DNA of 64,000 bases from Anabaena minutissima FACHB-250 (GTDB lineage Bacteria; Cyanobacteriota; Cyanobacteriia; Cyanobacteriales; Nostocaceae): positions 124,001 to 188,000 of the forward strand of contig NZ_JACJRG010000009.1 of assembly GCF_014697125.1 (NCBI RefSeq), written 5' to 3'. Below the pieces are notes generated by a model. It was given only the letters and a program-made list of their open reading frames with translations. It searched no databases and was not told where the DNA came from. Of the stretch, positions 1 through 7,800 are shown piece by piece. Every line of letters starts with the position of its first letter. Position 1 is the stretch's first letter. The position numbers and the translations under genes were made by a program.

Positions 1-526
1 GATCTCCAGGTAAAGGTATGCTCAAGGTTAGGGGTGCTTGTGGTAGTTGGGGTAAGATATCCTGAAAGTCATATTGGCCAATAGTTGGGGCTGGTGCTTC
101 ATCTAAGAAAACATCGGCAGCACTCAAGACTTTACCTGTAGCTGTGGAGATTTTTAAGGGTTGGGGATGAATTAGTTCGGCAGAACCAGGAAACCCTACT
201 AGGCGCAGATTTAAAGTTTGAGCTTGACCAGGATAAACTTGTTTAAATAGGACAACTTGCCAAACTTTTCCTGACTCATCAGCTAATTTTGTTTGTGAGC
301 GATAGAGAATTTCTGCTGTTGCTGTTTTTTGTTGCTCGACAGCTGCAATCACTGTTTCGGTATAGAAGCTTCCTAAACCCAGGAACATAAAAATCGTGAG
401 TATCCCCAACAGTAGTAGCCACCACACAAGATTTTTGAAATAAGTCGGTGACAGACACATAGATGAAAGAGAGATAATACTCCTGTTCCGGTTGCGCTTG
501 TTTGGTTTTCGGCTGATTTTTGACAT
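1..526 (-). CDS. DUF3122 family membrane-anchored protein (3' end outside window)
   Basis: About 175 residues are visible; the C-terminus lies beyond the left edge. The ATG at 526 was chosen because an AGGAGGTG ribosome binding site sits 6 bases upstream; an internal ATG at 460 is in frame but has no such site. The N-terminus is basic and Ser/Arg/Asn-rich, followed by one hydrophobic segment (residues about 30-52, WWLLLLGILTIFMFLGLGSF), then a soluble domain with YRSQTKLADESGKVWQVVLF, LRLVGFPG and APTIGQYDFQDILP. These stretches match my memory of the cyanobacterial DUF3122 family, which has no known function. It probably sits on the outer face of a membrane. It follows hoxU by 56 bp on the same strand and may be co-transcribed. 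A longer reading frame overlapping this region (572 to 279) is a shadow in another frame. Confidence 0.72.
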   Translation of the reverse strand, partial: MSKISRKPNKRNRNRSIISLSSMCLSPTYFKNLVWWLLLLGILTIFMFLGLGSFYTETVIAAVEQQKTATAEILYRSQTKLADESGKVWQVVLFKQVYPGQAQTLNLRLVGFPGSAELIHPQPLKISTATGKVLSAADVFLDEAPAPTIGQYDFQDILPQLPQAPLTLSIPLPGD

Positions 527-582
527 CAGATTCACCTCCTAGTGTGGGTGAGGATAGAGCATTGAGGTACAATCCCCAGTCC

Positions 583-1299
583 CTAAAAATTCCATTCCTG
601 TTTTTTCCGTGCGGTAACTAAAAAATCGAGTTTGGCGCGATCGCGTTTCATTTCGCCGACGCTAGAACCTTGGTAAAATAGTGCGCCTGTGGGACAAGCA
701 TTGACGCATTTACCGCAGGAGGTACAAGTTTGGGACGTTCCCCAAGGTTGGCTCAAGTCGGTAATAACGTGGGAGTTTGTCCCCCTCCCTGCCATATCCC
801 AGGTATGTGCGCCTTCGATTTCGTCACATACACGGATGCAGCGCGTACAAAGAACACAACGGTTATGGTCAAGACCAAAGCGATCGTGAGAAACATCAAC
901 TTTGCGATCGGGGAAATGGTAGGCTAAACGCACATGATCCATATCCATCTCAATAGCTAGGTCTTGTAATTCACAGTTACCGTTAGCTACACACACCGAG
1001 CAGATGTGATTACCTTCGGCAAATAGCATTTCGATAATTGTGCGGCGGTAACTTTGCAGGCGATCGCTATTAGTCACTACTCCCATACCCTCAGTAACTT
1101 TTGTCACACAAGCAGGAAGTAACTTATTCATCCCAGCAATTTCTACCAAACACAACCGACAAGCACCCACATCTCCCACACCCTCTAAATGACACAGCGT
1201 GGGAATATAAACACCCGCTTCTTGCGCCGCCTGTAATACCGTTTCTTCCTCCCGCGCACTGATTAATTGACTATCTATCGTTAGGGTTTTTACAGACAT
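583..1299 (-). CDS. hoxU: Bidirectional [NiFe] hydrogenase diaphorase subunit HoxU
   Basis: 238 residues. HoxU carries electrons from the HoxEF diaphorase to the HoxYH hydrogenase in the cytoplasm. A plant-type 2Fe-2S domain is visible at the N-terminus (C36, C47, C50, C64), followed by a His/Cys segment (HICSVCVANGNC, residues about 98-109). Two ferredoxin-type clusters come next: CVLCTRCIRVC and CTSCGKCVNACP. All ligands look intact and the length is normal for HoxU rather than for the much longer NuoG. The gene lies 67 bp downstream of hoxF on the same strand. hoxY and hoxH, its usual partners, are not in the window. NuoG-type complex I is unlikely because cyanobacterial NDH-1 lacks NuoEFG. 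Confidence 0.95.
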   Translation of the reverse strand: MSVKTLTIDSQLISAREEETVLQAAQEAGVYIPTLCHLEGVGDVGACRLCLVEIAGMNKLLPACVTKVTEGMGVVTNSDRLQSYRRTIIEMLFAEGNHICSVCVANGNCELQDLAIEMDMDHVRLAYHFPDRKVDVSHDRFGLDHNRCVLCTRCIRVCDEIEGAHTWDMAGRGTNSHVITDLSQPWGTSQTCTSCGKCVNACPTGALFYQGSSVGEMKRDRAKLDFLVTARKKQEWNF

Positions 1300-1366
1300 A
1301 ATACTAATTCGTAATTAGGATAGGGTATTGGAGATGAGTTACTCTCTCCCTTCCCCTCAACACTCC

Positions 1367-2995
1367 CTACTCAGCACTCATCACCAATGCCAAATACTCC
1401 TCGTGGAAGTAGCGTAGTGTGCTGAATACAGGATTGGGTGCAGACTGGCCTAAACCGCATAAGCTGGTGTGCTTCACCATGTCACACAGTTCTTCTAGGA
1501 GTTGTAAATCGGCTTGTGATGCTTTACCTGCGCTAATTTTGGTTAATAATCCATGTAACTGCACAGTCCCGACTCGGCAAGGAATGCACTTACCGCAGGA
1601 TTCATCCATGCAAAATTCCATGAAGAAGCGGGCAACATCTACCATGTTGGTAGTTTGATCCATGACGATCATCCCACCAGAACCCATCATTGAACCCAGA
1701 CTAGTTAAGGATTCATAGTCTACAGGAGTATCAAAAGTGGAGGCAGGAATACATCCCCCAGAAGGGCCACCTGTTTGTACTGCTTTCGCTATACCACCAT
1801 CAGGAATACCACCTCCCATTTGTTCAACTATCTCCCGTAGAGAAGTACCCATTGGCACTTCGATTAAACCTGTGTTTTTAATTTTGCCAGCGAGTGCAAA
1901 TACCTTTGTACCTTTGCTTTTAGCAGTTCCGATACTAGCAAACCAGTCAGCACCTTTACGGTTAATGGGTGCAATATTAGCAAAGGTTTCGACGTTATTA
2001 ATTAAGGTAGGATGTCCCCATAAACCAGATTCAGCCGGATAGGGGGGACGTGGGCTAGGAAGGCCGCGTTTACCTTCGATAGAAGCCATGAGAGCAGTTT
2101 CTTCACCGCAAACATAAGCCCCTGCACCGATGCGGATATCAATTTTAAAATCAAAGGGAGACTCGAAGATTTTACTACCTAAAATACCGAGGCGTTGGGC
2201 TTGATTAATGGCTATTTGTAAGCGTTTGATCGCGGTGGGATATTCTGCCCTTACATATATATAACCTTGACTTGCACCGACAGCATAGCCTGCGATCGCC
2301 ATTCCCTCTAACACGCGATGAGGATCACTCTCTAGCACACTCCTATCCATAAACGCCCCAGGATCTCCCTCATCGGCGTTACAGATCACAAATTTGCGCT
2401 CTCCTTTCGCCTTAACCACCGTCGCCCATTTCAAACCTGTGGGATAACCTGCACCACCCCTTCCCCGCAAACCACTGCGGCTAATAGTATCCACAACCTC
2501 AATTGAGGTCATATCCCGCAGCACATGATAGAGAGCCTGATAACCGCCAGTAGCAATGTAAGATTGAATCCGTTCTGGGTCAATTGTGCCACTATTTTCT
2601 AAAACAATCGGCATCTGGTGTGTAAAAAAAGGCTGGTCTAAATTCACTACCGACAGCTTTGACTCTTTTCCTTTCAGCGTCTCAATAATCGCCGGCGCAT
2701 CTTCTGGAGTAACTTTTTCATAAAGGGTATCTGTTAAGGATTTGAAATAGTCGTTCCCAGTTCCTACTCTCTCAACTTCCACCAAAGGCCCCTGACAGCA
2801 CAAGCGCATACAACCCACGCCAGAGACTTGTACTTCTGTCTCCAAACCTTCTGCTTTCACAGATGCTTCTAATTGTTGTTTAACAGCTTGGGAGTTAGCC
2901 GACAGGCAACCAGCCGCCGTACAGCAACGGATTTGTACTGGTTTGGCTTGAGAACGTTCTTGTCGAGAGATGCCTAATAATTCAGTCAGTTCCAT
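1367..2995 (-). CDS. hoxF: Bidirectional hydrogenase diaphorase subunit HoxF (NAD(P)H/FMN subunit)
   Basis: 542 residues from ATG 2995. HoxF is the NAD(H)-binding, FMN-containing flavoprotein of the cytoplasmic hydrogenase. The N-terminal 110 residues form a thioredoxin-like 2Fe-2S domain (CC at 24/25, C30, C62, CC at 66/67). Next is the NuoF-like core, with [10 protein letters not shown] at about 177-186, [10 protein letters not shown], and [11 protein letters not shown]. The 4Fe-4S motif CGKCIPCR and the distal Cys of SLCGLGQ follow. A GTG at 3025 is in frame and preceded by a purine-rich stretch, giving 552 residues. I prefer the ATG because MELTEL aligns with the start of other cyanobacterial HoxF proteins. 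The gene is 73 bp downstream of hoxE. Confidence 0.94.
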   Translation of the reverse strand: MELTELLGISRQERSQAKPVQIRCCTAAGCLSANSQAVKQQLEASVKAEGLETEVQVSGVGCMRLCCQGPLVEVERVGTGNDYFKSLTDTLYEKVTPEDAPAIIETLKGKESKLSVVNLDQPFFTHQMPIVLENSGTIDPERIQSYIATGGYQALYHVLRDMTSIEVVDTISRSGLRGRGGAGYPTGLKWATVVKAKGERKFVICNADEGDPGAFMDRSVLESDPHRVLEGMAIAGYAVGASQGYIYVRAEYPTAIKRLQIAINQAQRLGILGSKIFESPFDFKIDIRIGAGAYVCGEETALMASIEGKRGLPSPRPPYPAESGLWGHPTLINNVETFANIAPINRKGADWFASIGTAKSKGTKVFALAGKIKNTGLIEVPMGTSLREIVEQMGGGIPDGGIAKAVQTGGPSGGCIPASTFDTPVDYESLTSLGSMMGSGGMIVMDQTTNMVDVARFFMEFCMDESCGKCIPCRVGTVQLHGLLTKISAGKASQADLQLLEELCDMVKHTSLCGLGQSAPNPVFSTLRYFHEEYLALVMSAE

Positions 2996-3068
2996 GTTTT
3001 CTAACAACTCTCCAAAAGAGGACACCTCGCCTCTCTACCAATTCAAAATTCAAAGTTAACAATCCCCT

Positions 3069-3605
3069 CTATTCCCTGTCCCCTGTCACCTGTCCCCTGT
3101 CACCTATTTTCAGCCACCCTTGTACACGTTCAGCCACTGATTCGGGGGTTTGATTGCCTAAAACTGTCCCATCAAACACGACCGCCGGCGCAATACCACA
3201 AGCACCCAAACAGCGTGCTGTGAGTAGTGATAATTGACCATCAGCAGTAGTTTGACCAGCGTGAATGTGAGTTAATTGTTCTAGATTTGCCAAAATTGCT
3301 TGCGAGCCTTTGACATAACAAGCCGTACCTGTACACACCACACAGCTATGAGTGCCTTGTGGTGCTAAGGTAAACAAATGATAGAAAGTTGCTACCCCAT
3401 AGACTCTACTAGGCGGTAGTTTCAGGCTATGGGCAATATAAAGCAATAAATCGTTTTCTAAGTAGCCAAAGAGTTCTTGAGCCTTATGGAGAATTTCAAT
3501 CAGTGCATCTTGTTGATACTGATGACGCTTGAGAGTTGCGTCTAGCATCTTCAATCTTTTATCTCCACTGGGATGAGTCTGATGTGGTGGTGATGTAGTT
3601 TTCAT
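3069..3605 (-). CDS. hoxE: Bidirectional hydrogenase subunit HoxE
   Basis: 178 residues; thioredoxin-like 2Fe-2S protein of the NuoE type, the third diaphorase subunit. Cluster ligands are C91, C96, C132 and C136 (CTGTACYV and [10 protein letters not shown]). The gene starts 15 bp after the uspA stop and is followed by hoxF. The last 13 codons ([12 protein letters not shown] region) are written in a GGTGACAGGGGACAGG tandem repeat that continues to the stop codon. The true family C-terminus therefore seems to have been replaced or extended by an intergenic repeat. This tail lies outside the conserved fold, so the protein is probably functional. Confidence 0.94.
   Translation of the reverse strand: MKTTSPPHQTHPSGDKRLKMLDATLKRHQYQQDALIEILHKAQELFGYLENDLLLYIAHSLKLPPSRVYGVATFYHLFTLAPQGTHSCVVCTGTACYVKGSQAILANLEQLTHIHAGQTTADGQLSLLTARCLGACGIAPAVVFDGTVLGNQTPESVAERVQGWLKIGDRGQVTGDRE
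3074..3104. repeat. Heptad-type tandem repeat (CCCTGTC/ACCTGTC) inside the hoxE 3' end
   Basis: Alternating CCCTGTC and ACCTGTC units on the plus strand, the same family as the arrays at 4229, 27888, 51603, 62082 and 63111. Here the units lie within the coding region and supply the last codons of hoxE. Confidence 0.8.
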
Positions 3606-3620
3606 TCTCCCCTATACCCT

Positions 3621-4157
3621 CTACACTGATACCTCTTGGGGCTTTTGCAAGTTGTCTTTAGAGGTTGCTTGTTCCTTCACTGGAAAATGGACTATGTGAA
3701 CTGAACAAGGAGCATGGTGCAGAACATAGTTACTTACACTACCCAGAATGAATTCTTTCAACCCGCCTAGACCCCTGTGTCCCATGACGATTAAATCAGC
3801 ATTCCAGGTAGCCGCTATTTTACAAATTGTGCGTCCAGGACTACCCAAGATTTGTTGAAATTGTGTGGGGACTCCTGCGGTGTTGGCTTTAGCACTGTAG
3901 GATTGCAATATTCTCACACCTTCATCTTTAAAGCGATCCCATTCTTTTTGATATACCTCAAAGCTTTGACCGCTTAGTCCTGGATAATAGTCATAACTAG
4001 ACACCATCGGAATGTTAGGACTGCCATATTCTTCTGGTGACAAGATGTGTACTAACAGCAAGTTACCTTGGGTGGCTTTTGCTAAAGCTAATGCTTGCTC
4101 AAAAACCTGTTGTCCCATTTCTGAGCGATCCAATGCGACTAAAATGTTTTTCAGCAT
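3621..4157 (-). CDS. Universal stress protein, UspA family
   Basis: 178 residues. Single Usp domain starting MLKNILVALDRSE and ending with the ATP-binding signature GHRGLGGLKEFILGSVSNYV (about residues 127-146), so a nucleotide-binding Usp is expected. An insertion of about 30 residues (PNIPMVSSYDYYPGLSG, EVYQKEWDRF) follows beta strand 2, as in many cyanobacterial Usp proteins. It lies 15 bp upstream of hoxE on the same strand and is probably the first gene of the hox transcript, which would couple a stress protein to the diaphorase genes. The exact target is unknown. Confidence 0.9.
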   Translation of the reverse strand: MLKNILVALDRSEMGQQVFEQALALAKATQGNLLLVHILSPEEYGSPNIPMVSSYDYYPGLSGQSFEVYQKEWDRFKDEGVRILQSYSAKANTAGVPTQFQQILGSPGRTICKIAATWNADLIVMGHRGLGGLKEFILGSVSNYVLHHAPCSVHIVHFPVKEQATSKDNLQKPQEVSV

Positions 4158-4228
4158 ATAGACCTCTGTAAGTATTTATTTGTGAGGTTTTTGGTTTTCA
4201 AAGTAAGTTCTTCTAGTAGTTAGTTTTA

Positions 4229-4253
4229 GTGACAGGTGACAGGTGACAGGTGG
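4229..4253. repeat. GTGACAG heptad tandem repeat
   Basis: Three and a half contiguous GTGACAG units, 5' of uspA. The same unit occurs in at least five other places in the window. Confidence 0.85.
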
Positions 4254-4265
4254 TAAGGTAATGCC

Positions 4266-4342
4266 CACTCAGGACTCAACACTGGCTAAACGCTGTAACA
4301 CTCATTACTCATTACTCATTACTCAGCACTCATTACTCACTC
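4266..4342. repeat. ACTCANN heptad block with degenerate interspersed element
   Basis: Units of the form ACTCATT and ACTCAGC flank a core reading CTGGCTAAACGCTGTAACA. That core looks like a decayed copy of the 37-bp element seen intact at 43143 and 57274. Confidence 0.65.
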
Positions 4343-4387
4343 CTTTGCCTCTCATCATTGTTTATATGACAACAAGTTGAGGAACTT

Positions 4388-4486
4388 GTGAAGAAAGCCG
4401 TAACTCTTATCGGAGTTTTGTGGGGAACAATATCCCTTGGTTCTTTTATCAGTCTGATTTCTGTGGTTTTTAATCATCATTCGTGA
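4388..4486 (+). CDS. Possible 32-residue single-span membrane protein
   Basis: GTG start, reading VKKAVTLIGVLWGTISLGSF followed by ISLISVVFNHHS. Two lysines precede about 24 hydrophobic residues, which would make one membrane span. An AGGA sits 4-5 bases upstream of the GTG. A perfect 9-bp hairpin begins at the stop codon. I do not recognise a family, and the size resembles small photosystem or cytochrome subunits only in general form. Chance is a real alternative because the ORF is so short. Confidence 0.3.
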   Translation: MKKAVTLIGVLWGTISLGSFISLISVVFNHHS

Positions 4487-4515
4487 GAGCCAAGAACCCC
4501 AGTTTTTTGGCTCTC
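4485..4515 (+). terminator. Perfect 9-bp hairpin after the small ORF
   Basis: GAGAGCCAA at 4485-4493 pairs with TTGGCTCTC at 4507-4515 across a 13-base loop. No T-run follows, so it may be a weak terminator or an RNA-stabilising 3' end. Confidence 0.4.
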
Positions 4516-4814
4516 GATGCTCACAAATTAAATAGGACTGCTACGTAGCGATCGCATAATGGCATAATATTCTTGTGAAGCAATATAATTTAATTGCTGT
4601 TTTTTGATAACAACATCTGTCCAATGCTATATTTCGAGACTCATTTCATCTATTTCTAAAGATTGATAAATGTTGATATTTATGAAATAATATTAATTGT
4701 CAGGATATATATAATCTAAAATATTTTTTAACTTAACCAATATTAATACTTTAATTTCTCACACAAAGATAGAAAATTATTTCAGTTTGATTATTTATTA
4801 AATCTTAATTTAAT

Positions 4815-7800
4815 ATGAAAATTTTAATTGTAGAGGATGACGAATTAAATGCCTATGCACTGAGTGCCGTCCTCACAAATCAAAACTATGTGGTGGAAGT
4901 TGCTGGTGATGGTAATGCTGGTTGGGATTTAATAGAAACTTATGACTATGATTTAATTCTTTTAGATGTGATGCTACCCAAGCTAGATGGAATAAGTCTT
5001 TGTCGGCAAATTCGCTCTAGTGGTAGACAAATGCCAATTCTGTTGTTGACAGGTTGTGATAGCAGTCACGAAAAAGCTATTGGTTTAGATGCGGGTGCTG
5101 ATGATTATGTAGTCAAACCATTTGAAGCAGAAGAATTAGTAGCCCGAATACGTGCGCTATTACGGCGTAGTGGGACAATATCACAACCAATACTAGAATG
5201 TGGTAATTTGCGGCTTGACCCTAGCAGTTACGAAGTTACCTATGGACAAAGTTTGCTATCACTAACGCCCAAAGAATATGCGCTATTGGAATTATTTTTG
5301 CGAAACCGTCGCCGGGTGTTTAGCTGTAGCATGATTCTAGAGCATCTCTGGTCTTATGAAGATACTCCTAGCGAAGAAGCAGTCCGTACCCATATGAAAG
5401 GATTGCGAATGAAGCTGAGAAATGCGGGAGCATCTGGGGATTTAATTGAAACAGTTTACGGAATTGGTTATCGACTCAAATCACAGGAAGAGGGTAACAG
5501 GGGCGCAGAGGCGCAGGGGCGCAGGGGCGCAGGGGAGAAAGGAAAATCTGCATCTGTTGGGAAGTCTCAGTCAGATTCAACGCTGACAGGAATAGCGGGA
5601 ATTTGGCAGAAATTTTATGGACGAGTGGATGAACAAGTTAGAGTCCTAGAGCAAGCTACAACAGCACTGATTCAAGATGCTTTAAATTCTGAATTGCGGT
5701 TACAAGCAAGACAAGAAGCTCATACATTAGCAGGTTCTCTCGGTACGTTTGGTTTACCGGAAGGCTCAAAGTTAGCACGCAAAATTGAGCAGGTGTTGAA
5801 ATTAGATACAACTTCGACACCAACAGAAATTAGCAAATTACAAAAGTGGGTGAAGTTATTGCGCCAAGAAGTCGCAGCGCAAAAACCAGCCGGAGATTCT
5901 TCAACATCTACGACTAATTCACTTCCCTTAGTGTTGGTAGTTGATAGTGATGCTGTTTTAGTTGAACAGTTAACACAAGCATCGGTTGGTAGAGAATTCC
6001 AATTAACTACTACAACTACTCTAGAGCAAGCCAGAAATGTACTGTACCAAGAACATCCTAGTATAGTTCTGCTAGACCCTAACGTTACTGTCCATCAAGA
6101 AGATAGCTTACATTTTTTAGCTGAACTTGCCCAACGCAAACCACCTGTACCAGTTGTAGTTTTTACAGAACAGACAGATTTTCAGCACCGTCTGCAACTA
6201 GCGCGTCAAGGTGAACATACCTTTTTACAGAAACCCCAACCTACAGCCGAAGTTTTAGAAGCGATCGCTAAAATCATACAACAAGTTCCCAATGGCGCAG
6301 CCAAGGTATTAGCTGTAGACGATGACCCCAAAATTCTCGCCTTATTGCAAACTCTCCTCCATCCTTGGGGGCTAAAAGTCTTTACCCTAGATGATCCCCG
6401 GCGTTTTTGGGAAACATTAAAAGCCGAAACTCCAGACTTGTTAATTCTAGATGTGGAAATGCCCTACACAAACGGCATAGAACTCTGTCAAGTAGTTCGT
6501 AACGATGCCCAGTGGAGTGAGTTACCAATACTGTTTCTCACAGTCCACAGTGATGCTGAAATCGTCAATCAAGTCTATAGCGTAGGTGCTGACGATTTTG
6601 TCAGCAAACCCATCGTTGGGCCAGAATTAGTAACGCGCATTATCAACCGCCTGGAACGGGTGAAACTGTTAAGGCGAGTGAGTCAGAAGGAAGTAAAAGG
6701 TAGGGTAGACAAGGTAGAAGTTTTCCCAGTCCCCAGTCCCCATTACCCCTTATCCCCAGAGGGGGCCCCGAGTTCCCCAATACCCAATCCCCAGTCCCCA
6801 ATCCCCAGCCCCTTCTTCACCGACGGACGCGCCATCTTTGATGCTGAACCAGAGTGCGTCAAAATTGTGGCAGCTGATGGTACTTTATTGGAAATCAACC
6901 CGGCGTGTTTGGCAGCATTAGAGGCAGATAACGCCGCCGCCGTGGTGGGTAAATCTGTGTATGATCTGATTGTCCCCGAATACCAACAGGCATTTCGTCA
7001 CCTCAATGAGAGTGTTTGTCAAGGCCAAAAAAAGAGTCTGGAATTTGAGATAATCACTTGTCGGGGTCATCGTCGCTGGATGGAAACTCACTCTGTCCCT
7101 TTACGTAACGCCGCAGATGGTAGCTGGGTACAGTTGGCAATTACACGGGATATTACCAACTACAAACAAGTCCAAGCAGAAGTTCAGCGCGTCAATCGCA
7201 CATTGCAAACCTTGAGTGGTTGCAATCAAGCATTGATTCGTGCCAAAAATGAGGATGACTTACTCCATCAAGTATGCGAAATTATCATCAAAGTTGGTGG
7301 TTATCGCCTCGCCTGGGTAGCCTACGCCGAGAATAATCCTCAAAAAGATATTAAACCAGCCGCCCAAGCCGGCTACGAAGATGGATATCTGCAATCTCTC
7401 CATTTGACTTGGGCAGATACAATTCGGGGTAAAGGGCCAACTGGTACAGCTATCCGTACAGGCAAAACTACAATTATTCAAAATATTTTGGCTGATTCCC
7501 AGTACGAAATCTGGCGTTGTCAAGCGATGAATCAGGGTTATGCTTCTTCAATTGCTTTGCCTTTAATAGCTAATGGTCAAGCCTTTGGCGCATTAAATAT
7601 TTATGCGGCTGAACCAGATGCTTTCAATGTGAATGAGGTGAAACTGTTACAAGAACTGACAGCAGACTTAGCTTATGGCATTTTAGCATTACGCAATCAG
7701 CGCGATCGCCAACGAGCCGAAGCAGCCCTCAAAGACAGTGAAGAAAGTCTAGCCTTAGCCCTAGAAGCAGTTAACTTAGGGATTTGGGACTGGAATCTCA

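Larger units (their letters stand above)
4158..4814. other. Intergenic region between uspA and the giant kinase
   Basis: 657 bp. It should hold the uspA-hox promoter (left, minus) and the kinase promoter (right, plus). It contains a GTGACAG array (4229-4253), an ACTCATT/ACTCAGC heptad block with a degenerate copy of the 37-bp element (4266-4342), and a possible 32-codon ORF with a hairpin (4388-4515). An AT-rich stretch from about 4600 to 4814 leads into the kinase start; no convincing -35/-10 pair was assigned. Confidence 0.6.

Noticed and set aside
279..572. 97-residue minus-strand ORF
   Set aside because: It is a frame shadow. The in-frame DUF3122 gene ending its start at 526 has an AGGAGGTG site and a recognisable domain.
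583..3605. hoxEFU as nuoEFG of complex I
   Set aside because: The third subunit is the short HoxU, not NuoG, and cyanobacterial NDH-1 lacks NuoEFG.
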